Shown here: positions 33,952-43,079 of the stretch, one piece after another | Position numbering within the stretch: the stretch's first letter is position 1 | Layout of the letters: each line of letters opens with the position of its first letter | DNA from: Streptomyces carminius | Lineage (GTDB): Bacteria; Actinomycetota; Actinomycetes; Streptomycetales; Streptomycetaceae | Reading direction: 5' to 3' | Assembly: GCF_002794255.1 (NCBI RefSeq) | Contig: NZ_PGGW01000038.1 | Coordinates: 124,001 to 188,000, forward strand | Length of the DNA stretch: 64,000 nt | The notes under the pieces: model-generated | The model's input: the letters and a program-made list of their open reading frames with translations, nothing else | What the model was told of the DNA's origin: nothing | Database searches by the model: none | Made by a program: the position numbers and the translations under genes

Positions 33952-35382
33952 TCAGAGGATCGCCCCGGGGGTGTAGGCGGCGGCCTCCGGACGCCGCTTG
34001 GCGATCTCCTCGATCCGGGCCACCACCGAGGCGACCTGGTCACCGGCGGCACCGGTGAAGGACAACCGGTCGGCCAGCAGGGTGTCCAGTTGCCCCCGGT
34101 CCAGCGGGAGGCGCTCGTCGGCGGCGAGCCGGTCCAGCAGTTCGTTGCGCTCGGCTCCCTCGCGGAGTGCCAGCGCCGAGGCGACCGCGTGCTCCTTGAT
34201 GGCCTCATGGGCACTCTCCCGGCCCACCCCGGCCCGTACCGCGCCCATCAGCACCTTGGTGGTGGCCAGGAACGGCAGATAGCGGTCCAGCTCGCGGGCC
34301 ACGACCGCAGGGAACGCGCCGAACTCGTCCAGTACCGTCAGGAAGGTCTCCAGCAGGCCGTCAAAGGCGAAGAAGGCGTCCGGCAGGGCGACCCGGCGCA
34401 CCACCGAGCAGGAGACGTCTCCCTCGTTCCACTGGTCGCCCGCCAGTTCCCCGGCCATGGAGGCGTAGCCGCGCAGGATGACGGCCAGTCCGTTGACGCG
34501 CTCGCAGGAGCGGGTGTTCATCTTGTGCGGCATCGCCGAGGAACCGACCTGGCCCGGCTTGAAGCCCTCGGTGACCAGCTCGTGGCCGGCCATCAGCCGG
34601 ATCGTCCTCGCCAGGGAGGAGGGCGCGGCGGCCAGCTGGACCAGCGCGGTCACCACCTCGTAGTCCAGCGACCGCGGATAGACCTGGCCGACGGAGGTGA
34701 AGGTGTGCCCGAAGCCGAGATGGGCGGCGATCCGCCGTTCCAGCTCGGCCAGCTTCTCCCCGTCCCCGCCCAGCAGGTCCAGCATGTCCTGGGCGGTGCC
34801 CACCGGGCCCTTGACGCCGCGCAGCGGGTAGCGGGCCAGCAACTCCTCCAGCCGGGCGTGTGCCACCAGCAGCTCGTCGGCGGCGGTCGCGAAGCGCTTG
34901 CCCAGCGTGGTGGCCTGCGCGGCGACATTGTGGGACCGGCCGGCCATCACCAGTTCGGAGTGCTCGGCGGCCAGCCTGCCGAGCCGGGCCAGCGCGGCGA
35001 CGGTGCGGTCGCGCACCAGCTCCAGCGACAGCCGGATCTGCAGCTGCTCGACGTTCTCGGTCAGATCACGGGAGGTCATGCCCTTGTGCACGTGCTCATG
35101 CCCGGCCAGCGCGTTGAACTCCTCGATCCGCGCCTTCACATCGTGCCGGGTGACCTTCTCGCGCCCGGCGATCGAGGCGAGGTCGACCTCCTCCAGCACC
35201 CGCTCGTAGTCGGCCAGCGCCGCCTCGGGCACCTCGATGCCCAGATCCCGCTGGGCCCGCAGCACGGCCAGCCACAACCGCCGCTCCAGCACCACCTTGT
35301 GCTCGGGAGACCACAGGCGGGCCAGTTCCGCGGAGGCGTAGCGGTTGGCCAGGACGTTGGGGATGCGCGGCTTGTCAGTCAC
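33952..35382 (-). CDS. purB: Adenylosuccinate lyase
   Basis: A 476-residue PurB that cleaves SAICAR to AICAR and adenylosuccinate to AMP in purine synthesis. The fumarase/aspartase-superfamily signature GSSAMPHKMNTRSCERVNG is present, as are HEHVHKGMTSRDLTEN and the active-site region MAGRSHNVAAQATTLGKR. Length is normal for the actinobacterial form. The start is a GTG (VTDKPRIPNVLANRY). It is the second gene of a run SGNH hydrolase - purB - mug on the minus strand. Confidence 0.96.
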   Translation of the reverse strand: MTDKPRIPNVLANRYASAELARLWSPEHKVVLERRLWLAVLRAQRDLGIEVPEAALADYERVLEEVDLASIAGREKVTRHDVKARIEEFNALAGHEHVHKGMTSRDLTENVEQLQIRLSLELVRDRTVAALARLGRLAAEHSELVMAGRSHNVAAQATTLGKRFATAADELLVAHARLEELLARYPLRGVKGPVGTAQDMLDLLGGDGEKLAELERRIAAHLGFGHTFTSVGQVYPRSLDYEVVTALVQLAAAPSSLARTIRLMAGHELVTEGFKPGQVGSSAMPHKMNTRSCERVNGLAVILRGYASMAGELAGDQWNEGDVSCSVVRRVALPDAFFAFDGLLETFLTVLDEFGAFPAVVARELDRYLPFLATTKVLMGAVRAGVGRESAHEAIKEHAVASALALREGAERNELLDRLAADERLPLDRGQLDTLLADRLSFTGAAGDQVASVVARIEEIAKRRPEAAAYTPGAIL

Positions 35383-35393
35383 ACCCGGGGATT

Positions 35394-36272
35394 CTACGGG
35401 GTGTCCTCGCAGGCCAGGGGCATCGGTCCGGACACCGGACGCCCCGCCCGGTCCGGGGCCGCCGCCGCCGGGGCCGGGGCCAGCGGTGCCAGTTCGGGCC
35501 GCTTGGGCAGGCGCCCGTCACCCGAGGATCTGCCGGTCAGCCTCCGGCCGATCCACGGCAGCAGATGCTGCCGTGCGAAGCGCAGGTCGGCGGTGCGGCG
35601 CCGGTACCAGCCGGGCAGGACGGCCGGTGGCAGGGGCGCGTGCCAGTCCGCCCCGGCCTCGTGCCCCAGCCGCTGCCAGACGGCCTCGGCCACCCGCTCG
35701 TGCCCCTCGGAGGACAGATGCAGCCGGTCGTCGGCCCACAGCCGGGGATCACCCAGCGCCTCACAGCCGTACAGGTCCACCACCAGCGCCCCGTGTTCCT
35801 CGGCCAGGACGTCGATGAAGTCGAACAGCTGCTCCATACGGACCCGGTACCGCTCCAGCACCGGTCCGCGCCGTCCGGGGCTGTGCATCAGCACCAGACG
35901 TCCGCAGTTCGGGGCGAGCTTGGCGACCGACTCCGCCAGCAGCCCGCACACCCGTCCCATGTCGCACTTCGGGCGCAGCACGTCGTTGAGGCCGCCGACC
36001 AGTGTCACCAGGTCCGCGCCCAGCGCGGCGGCGGCGTCCACCTGCTCGTCGGCGATCTGCCCGATCAGCTTTCCGCGCACTGCCAGGTTGGCGTACCGGA
36101 AGCCCTCGGTGCGGGCGGCCAGCCGGTTGGCGAGCAGATCGGCCCAGCCCCGGTAGCTGCCGTCCGGGAGCAGATCCGACATGCCCTCGGTGAAGGAGTC
36201 CCCCAGGGCGGCGAAACTGGTGATGACGGGCGGGGCGGGCACTTCGGGTGTGCTGTCAGTTGAGCTGTTCAT
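35394..36272 (-). CDS. SGNH/GDSL-family hydrolase
   Basis: A 292-residue SGNH hydrolase. Block I is FAALGDSFTEGMSD (nucleophile Ser), block III GGLNDVLRP, and block V DDRLHLSSEGHERVA with the Asp-x-x-His pair. It likely hydrolyses an ester, but the substrate is unknown. No signal peptide is present, so it is cytoplasmic. A Pro/Ala-rich C-terminal tail follows the domain. The ATG at 36272 (MNSSTDSTPE) is preferred. It ends 11 bases before purB starts, so co-transcription is likely. Confidence 0.88.
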   Translation of the reverse strand: MNSSTDSTPEVPAPPVITSFAALGDSFTEGMSDLLPDGSYRGWADLLANRLAARTEGFRYANLAVRGKLIGQIADEQVDAAAALGADLVTLVGGLNDVLRPKCDMGRVCGLLAESVAKLAPNCGRLVLMHSPGRRGPVLERYRVRMEQLFDFIDVLAEEHGALVVDLYGCEALGDPRLWADDRLHLSSEGHERVAEAVWQRLGHEAGADWHAPLPPAVLPGWYRRRTADLRFARQHLLPWIGRRLTGRSSGDGRLPKRPELAPLAPAPAAAAPDRAGRPVSGPMPLACEDTP

Positions 36273-36352
36273 GGCGCAGGCCATGGTAACCAACCGCCCG
36301 GTACCCGCCCCGGCCAGCCGCCTCCCGTCACCGTCCCGTTCTCACCGCCCGG

Positions 36353-37360
36353 CTACCTGCCCACCAGCTCGCGCAGCACGTCCTCCATGGTGACCAGCCC
36401 GACCGCCCGGCCATCCGTACCGATCACCGCCGCGAGATGCGTACCGCTGCTGCGCATCGCGCCCAGCACGTCGTCCAGCGGGGTGGTCGCCCGCACCCGG
36501 GCAATCGGCCGCAACGCGGCGGCCGGGAACGGCACCTCGCGGTGCACGGCGTCGAGCGCGTCCTTGACGTGCAGGTAGCCCAGCGCCCGGCCGCCGTCGT
36601 CCACCACCGGGAAACGGGAGAAGCCGCTGCGCGAGGAGAGCTGCTCCAGGCCCTCGGCGGTGACCCCGAGCTGGGCGGAGACCACGCGCTCGGTGGGCCG
36701 CACGACCTCGGCCACCGGGCGGCGCCCCAGCTCCAGCGCGTCGCGCAGCCGCTCCGTCGCGCGCTCGTCCAGCAGTCCGGCCTCGCTGGAGTCCGCCACC
36801 AGCCGCGCCAGCTCGTCGTCGGAGTACGTCGCGGACACCTCGTCCTTGGGCTCGACCCGCAGCAGCTTCAGCAGGGCGTTCGCCAGCGCGTTGATACCGA
36901 AGATCACCGGGCGCAGGGTCCGGGTGAGGCCGACCAGCGGCGGGCCCAGCACCAGCGCGGTGCGCTCGGGCGCCGCCAGCGCGATGTTCTTCGGCACCAT
37001 CTCGCCGAACAGCATGTGCAGATAGGTCGCCACCGCCAGCGCGATCACGAAGGCGATCGGATGGATGAGGCCGTCCGGTACGCCCGCGAGGTGGAAGGCC
37101 GGTTCCAGCAGGTGCGCGATCGCGGGTTCGGCGACCACCCCCAGCACCAGTGTGCACAGGGTGATGCCCAGCTGGGCCGCGGCCATCAGGGCCGACACGT
37201 GCTCCAGACCCCACACCACACTGCGCGCCCGCTTCTCGCCCCGTTCGGCGAGCGGCTCGATCTGGCTGCGCCGTACGGAGATCATCGCGAACTCGGCGCC
37301 CACGAAGAAGGCGTTGGCGACCAGCGTCAGCAGGCCGATCAGCAGTTGGACGGCGGTCAC
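36353..37360 (-). CDS. CNNM/CorC-type membrane protein with CBS domains (short form)
   Basis: A 335-residue protein with an N-terminal CNNM (DUF21) domain of about four membrane segments (LLIGLLTLVANAFFVGAEFA; LGITLCTLVLGVVAEP; GEMVPKNIAL) and two CBS motifs (FSRFPVVDDGGRALGYLHVK; HLAAVIGTDGRAVGLVTMED). It lacks the C-terminal CorC_HlyC domain of its longer neighbour. CNNM proteins are linked to Mg2+ or other divalent-ion efflux. Its GTG start overlaps the stop of the longer CNNM gene (GTGA), so the two are a coupled pair and may heterodimerise. Confidence 0.9.
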   Translation of the reverse strand: MTAVQLLIGLLTLVANAFFVGAEFAMISVRRSQIEPLAERGEKRARSVVWGLEHVSALMAAAQLGITLCTLVLGVVAEPAIAHLLEPAFHLAGVPDGLIHPIAFVIALAVATYLHMLFGEMVPKNIALAAPERTALVLGPPLVGLTRTLRPVIFGINALANALLKLLRVEPKDEVSATYSDDELARLVADSSEAGLLDERATERLRDALELGRRPVAEVVRPTERVVSAQLGVTAEGLEQLSSRSGFSRFPVVDDGGRALGYLHVKDALDAVHREVPFPAAALRPIARVRATTPLDDVLGAMRSSGTHLAAVIGTDGRAVGLVTMEDVLRELVGR

Positions 37361-38835
37361 CGGCGCACCCCCCGGTCGTCACGGGAGCGCTCGCCGCGTT
37401 CCCGTTCCCGTTCGTGTTCTTGTTCCCGCTCCTCGCGGTCCCGGCCACCGGAGACGGTGCCGACGGCCTCGGCGCCGTGATGACGGCCGCCGCTGTAGTG
37501 GTGTTCGGCGCCGTAGGGGTCGTGGTCCCGCTCGGCCGGAGCGGTCAGCCGCACATGGGCGGCCCGCCGCCCGGACGCGTCCACGACCTGGAGCCGCCAG
37601 CCGGCCACCTCCAGAAGGTCGCCCACCACCGGGATCCGCCCCAGTTCGGTGGCGACCAGCCCGGCCAGGGTCTCGTACGGGCCCTCCGGAGCGCGCAGCC
37701 CGATGGTCTCGAGCTGGTCGGTACGGGCCGCGCCGTCCGCGTCGTAGACCATGCGGCCCTGCCCGTCCTCGCCCGCCGGGACGAGGTCGGGGGTCTGGAG
37801 CGGATCGTGCTCGTCGCGGACCTCCCCCACGACTTCCTCGATGATGTCCTCCAGGGTGGCGACTCCGGCCGTGCCGCCGTACTCGTCGATCACCACGGCG
37901 ATGCTGTTCTTCCCCGACAGCCGGTCCAGCAGCCGGTCGACGGTCAGCGACTCGGGCACCAGGACCGGCTCGCGCAGCAGCTCCGTGACCGGATGGTGGG
38001 GGCGGCGGTCGGCGGGTACGGCGAGCACGTCCTTGAGATGGGCGACGCCGACCACGGTGTCGAGGTTGCCGCGGTAGACGGGGAAGCGGGACAGCCCGGT
38101 CGCCCGGGCGGCGTTCGCCACGTCCTGGGCGGTGGTGTGCTCCTCCAGCGCCGTCACCTGCACCCGCGGTGTCATCACGCTCTGCGCGGTCAGCTCGGCC
38201 AGCTGGATGGTACGGACGAACAGCTCGGCGGTGTCCGCCTCCAGCGCGCCCTCCTTAGCCGAATGACGGGCGAGCGCGACCAGCTCCTGGGGGGAGCGGG
38301 CCGAGGCCAGTTCCTCGGTGGGCTCCAGGTCCAGCCGGTGCAGCACCCGGTTCGCGGTGTTGTTCAGATGGGTGATCAGCGGCCGGAAGGCGGCACTGAA
38401 GCCGCGCTGGACCACGGCGACCCTGCGGGCCACCGGCAGCGGCCGGGAGATCGCCCAGTTCTTCGGCACCAGCTCGCCGACGACCATCAGCAGCACGGTG
38501 GACAGCGCGGTGCCCAGCACCAGGGCCACCGAGGAGGCCGCCGACTGGGGCAGTCCGGCGGCCCCCAGCGGGCCGGCCAGCAGCCGGGCGGTCGAGGGCT
38601 CGGCGAGCATGCCGATGATCAACCCGGTCACGGTGATGCCGAGCTGGGCGCCGGAAAGCTGGAAGGTGAGTGACCGCACCGCCTTGAGGGCGCTGTCCGC
38701 GCCCGGCTCGCCGCGCTCGGCGGACCGCTCCAGTTCGCTGCGCTCCACGGTGGTCAGCGAGAACTCGGCCGCGACGAAGACGGCGCACGCCAGGGTCAGC
38801 AGCAGGGCCAGCAGCAGGAGGAGGACTTCGGTCAT
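37357..38835 (-). CDS. CNNM/CorC hemolysin-like membrane protein with CBS domains (long form)
   Basis: A 492-residue protein with a CNNM membrane domain (FVAAEFSLTTVERSEL; GAQLGITVTGLIIGMLAEPS; VGELVPKNWAIS), a CBS pair (SVMTPRVQVTALEE; NSIAVVIDEYGGTAGVATLE; DIIEEVVGE) and a CorC_HlyC domain. The C-terminal 50 residues are His/Arg/Glu rich (HHYSGGRHHGAEA, EREREHE-like), which may bind metal. It probably acts in Mg2+/Co2+ transport. First gene of the CNNM pair. Confidence 0.92.
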   Translation of the reverse strand: MTEVLLLLLALLLTLACAVFVAAEFSLTTVERSELERSAERGEPGADSALKAVRSLTFQLSGAQLGITVTGLIIGMLAEPSTARLLAGPLGAAGLPQSAASSVALVLGTALSTVLLMVVGELVPKNWAISRPLPVARRVAVVQRGFSAAFRPLITHLNNTANRVLHRLDLEPTEELASARSPQELVALARHSAKEGALEADTAELFVRTIQLAELTAQSVMTPRVQVTALEEHTTAQDVANAARATGLSRFPVYRGNLDTVVGVAHLKDVLAVPADRRPHHPVTELLREPVLVPESLTVDRLLDRLSGKNSIAVVIDEYGGTAGVATLEDIIEEVVGEVRDEHDPLQTPDLVPAGEDGQGRMVYDADGAARTDQLETIGLRAPEGPYETLAGLVATELGRIPVVGDLLEVAGWRLQVVDASGRRAAHVRLTAPAERDHDPYGAEHHYSGGRHHGAEAVGTVSGGRDREEREQEHERERERGERSRDDRGVRR

Positions 38836-39023
38836 GAGGTCACCCCCGCCCCGTGATCCGAGAACGCGGGGCGCTCCGCGCGGTGGTCGTGGCGGGTTCT
38901 ACTACTGGGAGGCTCGCCCATGGGCGGACGTTCACACACCTTTCTTTCGCACACGCGGGGCAACGCGCGATGGACTGTCCATCGTAAGCGAGCCGCCGTT
39001 CGCTGCCCGGCGCGGCGCCCGGC

Positions 39024-39482
39024 TCAGTATCCGGCGCGGCCCGGTGGCAGCGGTCTCACCCAGCGGCTCCACCGGTCCTGCCGGGCGTACCCCGCGGCGT
39101 GCCACGCCCGGTGGGCCGGTTCGTTGTGGTCGAGCACCATGGCGTCGGCGCGCCGGCCGCCCAGCGCGGCGAACCGCTCCTCGGCCGCGGCCAGCAGCGC
39201 CGAGGCCACCCCGCGGCGGCGGTGCGACGGGCGGACCGCGAGCCGGTACAGATGGCACCGCCAGCCGTCGAAGCCCGCGATCACCGTGCCCACCAGGAGT
39301 TTCCCGTGCTCGGCCAGCAGCAGTGCCCGGGGATCCCGTTCGAGCAGCCGGGCCACGCCCGCCCGGTCGTCGCTGATGCTCGTCCCCTCGGCGGCCTCCT
39401 TCCAGAAGACCAGGACGGTGTCGATGTCCGCCTCGGCGGCCGTACGTATCCGGAGTCCGGAGGTGTGCGGGGAGTCGCTCAT
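39024..39482 (-). CDS. GNAT family N-acetyltransferase
   Basis: A 152-residue single-domain GNAT with acetyl-CoA-binding motif YRLAVRPSHRRRGVASALL and the C-terminal DHNEPAHRAWHAAGYARQ pattern seen in RimI-like and small-molecule acetyltransferases. The substrate is unknown. The ATG at 39482 gives a normal-length protein. It lies 70 bases downstream of the LLM oxidoreductase gene on the same strand. Confidence 0.88.
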   Translation of the reverse strand: MSDSPHTSGLRIRTAAEADIDTVLVFWKEAAEGTSISDDRAGVARLLERDPRALLLAEHGKLLVGTVIAGFDGWRCHLYRLAVRPSHRRRGVASALLAAAEERFAALGGRRADAMVLDHNEPAHRAWHAAGYARQDRWSRWVRPLPPGRAGY

Positions 39483-39552
39483 GGCGGCATTCCACCACCG
39501 GCCGGGGGCGGGACGCACGGAGTTCCGCCGTGCGGACGGCGGGCCGGGGTGG

Positions 39553-40443
39553 TCAGGCGCCCCGCAGCTCCCTGAGCACCGGGGCGAAGGTCTCCAGCGC
39601 CGGTTCGTGCACGCAGAAGTAGGTGAAGCCGTAGCGCTCGCGGTGGACGAGCACCTGATCGGCCATCTCCGCGGTGCTGCCGCAGAGCAGGGCGGGATGC
39701 TCCAGGAGTTCGTCCTCGGACAGTCCCATGGCGTGCGGGACCAGCTCGCGGGCCGCAGCACGCCGGTCGTCGGTGACCGTCACCTGCTGGACCAGGAAGT
39801 TCAGCTCGGCGGGCGCCTCCCGGTCGGCGGCGAGACGCCGGTAGGCGGCCACCCGCTGCTCCAGCTCGCCGGGGGAGAGCAACCGCAGGACGCCGTCCGG
39901 CGCGCCGGGCAGCTGCCGTCCGCCGGTGAAGGCGGCGATGTCCGCGCGGCGGGCGGCCAGCGTCAGCACCCGGTCGCCGTTGCCGCCGATCAGCAGCGGT
40001 GGCCGGGGGCGCTGCTCGGGTGCCGGTACGTGCTCGGGGTCGGCCAGCAGCCGTTCCAGTTCGTCGACGGTGTGCTCCAGATGGTCCACCCGCTCGCCCG
40101 GCGACCCCCAGGGCAGGCCGGCACGCTCGTACTCGGAGCGTACGTACCCGGTGCCCAGGCCCACCTCCAGACGGCCGCCGGTGAGCCGGTCGCAGGTGGC
40201 GATCTCGCGGGCGAGGAGGGCGGGGTTCCAGAAGCCCGCGTTGAGGACGAAGGTGCCCACCCGGGGCCGTTCGGTCGCCTCGGCCGCGGCGGTCAGGGCC
40301 GGGAACGGCGCGGGTGCCCCCAGGTGATCGGGCACCAGTAGTACGTCGTAGCCCAGTTCCTCGGCGCGGCGGCACTTGTCGCGCCAGGCGTCGCCGGAGT
40401 CGACGACGGCGAGGTTGACGCCGAAGCGGAACGGTCGGGGCAT
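39553..40443 (-). CDS. LLM-class F420-dependent oxidoreductase
   Basis: A 296-residue luciferase-like TIM-barrel protein. RFGVNLAVVDSGDAWRDK, LGYDVLLVPDHLGAPAPF, ATCDRLTGGRLEVGLGTGYV and PPLLIGGNGDRVL are typical of actinobacterial F420-dependent reductases of the TIGR03621 kind. The substrate is not known. It follows the ABC ATP-binding gene by 70 bases, without an obvious functional link. Confidence 0.88.
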   Translation of the reverse strand: MPRPFRFGVNLAVVDSGDAWRDKCRRAEELGYDVLLVPDHLGAPAPFPALTAAAEATERPRVGTFVLNAGFWNPALLAREIATCDRLTGGRLEVGLGTGYVRSEYERAGLPWGSPGERVDHLEHTVDELERLLADPEHVPAPEQRPRPPLLIGGNGDRVLTLAARRADIAAFTGGRQLPGAPDGVLRLLSPGELEQRVAAYRRLAADREAPAELNFLVQQVTVTDDRRAAARELVPHAMGLSEDELLEHPALLCGSTAEMADQVLVHRERYGFTYFCVHEPALETFAPVLRELRGA

Positions 40444-40513
40444 CCGGTTGTCCTCCTCCAGGCCGGGAGTTCGGGGTCAGGGGCCGGGCCGGCGGGCCCG
40501 GGCGGAGCCGGTC

Positions 40514-41293
40514 TCAGGACTGCCGGGTGGGCTCGAAGCGCTTCATGCGCTCCAGGACCGCCTCCGCGCTGGGATCGGGCATCTCGTCGACGATCCGTCC
40601 GTCGGCGAGGAAGAGCACCAGATCGGAGTGGGCCGCGGCGCGCGGGTCATGGGTCACCATCACCACCGTCTGCCCCAGTTCGTCCACGGCCCGCCGCAGG
40701 AATCGCAGCAGTTCCAGACCGGAGCGCGAGTCGAGGTTCCCGGTCGGCTCGTCCGCGAAGACCAGCCGGGGCCGGGAGGCCAGCGCGCGGGCGCACGCCA
40801 CCCGCTGCTGCTGGCCGCCGGAGAGCTGCGACGGCCGGTGTCCCAGGCGGTCCCGCAGCCGGAGCGTGTCGATCACCGTCTCCAGCCACTGCGGATCCGG
40901 CCGGCGGCCCGCGATGTCCATGGGCAGGGTGATGTTCTCCCTGGCGGTCAGGGTGGGCAGCAGGTTGAACGACTGGAAGACGAAACCGATCTCGTCCCGC
41001 CGCAGCTTCGTCAGCGCCCGGTCGCCGAGCCCGGTGATCTCCGTGCCACCGACCCACACCTGCCCGCGGGTGACCGTGTCCAGCCCGGCCAGGCAGTGCA
41101 TCAGCGTCGACTTCCCCGAACCGGACGGGCCCATCACCGCCGTGAAGCGGCCCTCGGCGATGTCGACGTCCACGTCGTCCAGCGCCACCACGGTCGCCTC
41201 ACCACCGCCGTACGTCTTGGTCAGGCCACGGCCCCGGGCGGCGACCCGCCCGTTCTCCGGGGCCTGTCGCGCCTTCTCCGCTGCTGTGGACAC
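40514..41293 (-). CDS. ABC transporter ATP-binding protein (MacB/LolD type), orphan
   Basis: A 259-residue ATPase of the FtsE/MacB group. It has Walker A GPSGSGKSTLMHCLAGLD, Q-loop FVFQSFNLLPTLTARENI, signature LSGGQQQRVACARALA, Walker B LVFADEPTGNLDSRSG and the H-loop TVVMVTHDPRA. These ATPases normally work with an FtsX-like permease encoded directly downstream, but the next gene is an oxidoreductase, so the permease is missing here. I chose the GTG at 41293 behind GGGAGG; an ATG at 41395 would add unconserved residues. Confidence 0.85.
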   Translation of the reverse strand: MSTAAEKARQAPENGRVAARGRGLTKTYGGGEATVVALDDVDVDIAEGRFTAVMGPSGSGKSTLMHCLAGLDTVTRGQVWVGGTEITGLGDRALTKLRRDEIGFVFQSFNLLPTLTARENITLPMDIAGRRPDPQWLETVIDTLRLRDRLGHRPSQLSGGQQQRVACARALASRPRLVFADEPTGNLDSRSGLELLRFLRRAVDELGQTVVMVTHDPRAAAHSDLVLFLADGRIVDEMPDPSAEAVLERMKRFEPTRQS

Positions 41294-41443
41294 CGCACCT
41301 CCCGGTCTCGCGGGTCTTGAGGTCGGCTCCCCCGCGGGGAGCCGAGACCTGTGCACTACCCGGTGTGCGGACATCCATCCACCGCGCAGGTCCACGGGGC
41401 GCGCTCCGCCGTTCCGGCCGTGCCCCTCCGGAGTGTCAGGGAC

Positions 41444-42130
41444 TCAGGGCCGCCGGGCGCGGCCCAGCACGTGTGCCGAGACCGGGGTCGGCACACCGCC
41501 CGGCGGTACCCGCAGCCGCCGGTGGGAGAGCGGGGCGAATCCCGCCGCGGTGATCGCGGCGACCGTGTCCCGGCCGGTGTGGCAGCCGCCGAACAACCGC
41601 GGCCACACCGTGCGGTCCAGCGCCCGCTGCAGCAGGACCGCCGTCCGTGTCCCGGCCCGGACGTGCTCGTAGAAGCGCAGTTCACCGCCCGGCCGCAGCA
41701 CCCGCCGCAGCTCCGCCAGAGCACGGTCCGGGTCACCGACCGAGCACAGCACCAGGGACACCACGGCCGCGTCGAACTCGCCGTCCTCCGCCGGCAGCGC
41801 CTCCGCCACGCCCGGCACCACCGTGACCGGGACGGCGGCGCGCCGTGCGGCCTCCTCGGCCGACCGCCGCAGCCGGGGCTCCGGCTCGACCGCCACCAGC
41901 TCGCGCACGGCCGCCGGGCAGTGGGCGAAGTTCAGACCGCTGCCCGCCCCGACCTCGATCACCCGGCCCGAGAGCCCGGCCAGCAGCTCGGCGCGGTGCG
42001 CCCCCAGCCCTGCCCGCTCGTCCAGCGCCGGGGCGAAGCGGGCGTAGTAGCGCGCGAACAGCGGATGGTGCACGGTGTCGCGCCGGGAGCCCCCGTGCCC
42101 GAACGGGGTGCTGTCGCCGGGTGCCGTCAT
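41444..42130 (-). CDS. Class I SAM-dependent methyltransferase (Methyltransf_11)
   Basis: A 228-residue methyltransferase. The SAM-binding motif I is VIEVGAGSGLNFAHCP, the acidic motif II lies in VAVEPEPRLR, and VSLVLCSVGDPDRALAELRR plus VLRPGGELRFYEHVRAGT are typical of the Methyltransf_11 group close to UbiE-like/PMT proteins. The substrate is unknown. A 12-bp minisatellite sits immediately upstream (42149-42208). Confidence 0.87.
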   Translation of the reverse strand: MTAPGDSTPFGHGGSRRDTVHHPLFARYYARFAPALDERAGLGAHRAELLAGLSGRVIEVGAGSGLNFAHCPAAVRELVAVEPEPRLRRSAEEAARRAAVPVTVVPGVAEALPAEDGEFDAAVVSLVLCSVGDPDRALAELRRVLRPGGELRFYEHVRAGTRTAVLLQRALDRTVWPRLFGGCHTGRDTVAAITAAGFAPLSHRRLRVPPGGVPTPVSAHVLGRARRP

Positions 42131-42148
42131 GGAAGCCCTCCGGCCGGA

Positions 42149-42208
42149 ACGGGGATCAGGACGGGGATCAGGACGGGGATCAGGACGGGGATCGGGACGG
42201 GGATCGGA
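42149..42208. repeat. 12-bp tandem repeat, five copies
   Basis: Units of ACGGGGATCAGG: three identical copies (42149-42184), then ACGGGGATCGGG and ACGGGGATCGGA. It occupies the leader of the methyltransferase gene, 19-78 bases from its start codon. Because 12 is divisible by 3, copy-number change would not shift a frame. It may alter promoter spacing. Confidence 0.9.
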
Positions 42209-42277
42209 ACAGGAGGGGAGCGTTTCAGCATGTTCCAGTATCGCCCGGGGGCCGGAGCAGTGGCGGCCGCGAGTCCG

Positions 42278-43003
42278 TCACCGGCCGGCCGGACCCGCCG
42301 CGGACGGTTCCGCGCCCGCCCAGGCACCGCCGAGCTCCGGGGCCAGCCAGTGCGCGGCCCGTGCCCGGAAGACCGCGGGCGGCAGGGCACCCGCACCGGC
42401 CGGCAGCAGCCCGGCCAGGGGTACGCCCGCCGCCACCGGAAGATCGGTCAGATTGCAGCGGGCCGCCAGATCCGGCTCGCGGGGCCAGCTCCCGACCACC
42501 ACCCCGGCGCACTCCAGCCGCCGGGACCGCAGCGCCTGTGCCGTCAGCGCCGTGGCGTTCAGCGTGCCCAGCCCGGCCGCGGCGACCACCAGCACCGGCG
42601 CACCGAGCAGCTCCGCGACGTCGGCCAGGGTCGCTCCCCGCCCGTCGAAGCGCACCAGCAGCCCGCCCGCGCCCTCGACCAGCACCAGGTCGTGTTCCTT
42701 CGCCAGCGTCCGCGCGGCCTCCGCGGCCTCCCCGGGGTCCACCGGGGGCAGGCCGGCGCGGCGTGCCGCGGTCTCGGGCGCCAGCGGATCGGGGTAGCGC
42801 GCGAGCTCCACGGCGGTCACCTCCGCACCCGCCAGCCGCCGTACCTCGGCGGCGTCCCCCGGCTCGTCCCCGGCGACCCCGGTCTGCGCGGGTTTGAGCA
42901 CGGCCACCGAGCGGCCCGCCACCACCGCCGCAGCGGCCAGTGCCGCCACGGTCACGGTCTTGCCGACCTCCGTACCCGTCCCGGTGACGACCAGCACCGA
43001 CAT
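42278..43003 (-). CDS. bioD: Dethiobiotin synthetase
   Basis: A 241-residue BioD that closes the ureido ring of dethiobiotin using ATP and CO2. The P-loop [11 protein letters not shown] (residues 6-16), [20 protein letters not shown] and the switch regions match the family. It is the last gene of bioB-bioA-bioD on the minus strand, 76 bases after bioA. The C-terminal tail is Ala/Pro rich. Confidence 0.94.
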   Translation of the reverse strand: MSVLVVTGTGTEVGKTVTVAALAAAAVVAGRSVAVLKPAQTGVAGDEPGDAAEVRRLAGAEVTAVELARYPDPLAPETAARRAGLPPVDPGEAAEAARTLAKEHDLVLVEGAGGLLVRFDGRGATLADVAELLGAPVLVVAAAGLGTLNATALTAQALRSRRLECAGVVVGSWPREPDLAARCNLTDLPVAAGVPLAGLLPAGAGALPPAVFRARAAHWLAPELGGAWAGAEPSAAGPAGR

Positions 43004-43079
43004 CTCCCGTGCCTCTCCCGCGCTCCCGATCCGTGTCTCCGACGCATCCGGCCGTGCCTCCGGCGCCTTCGTGGCGCGC

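Noticed and set aside
42149..42208. CRISPR array
   Set aside because: Repeats are contiguous 12-mers without spacers and no cas gene is present. The same applies to the array at 50646-50701.
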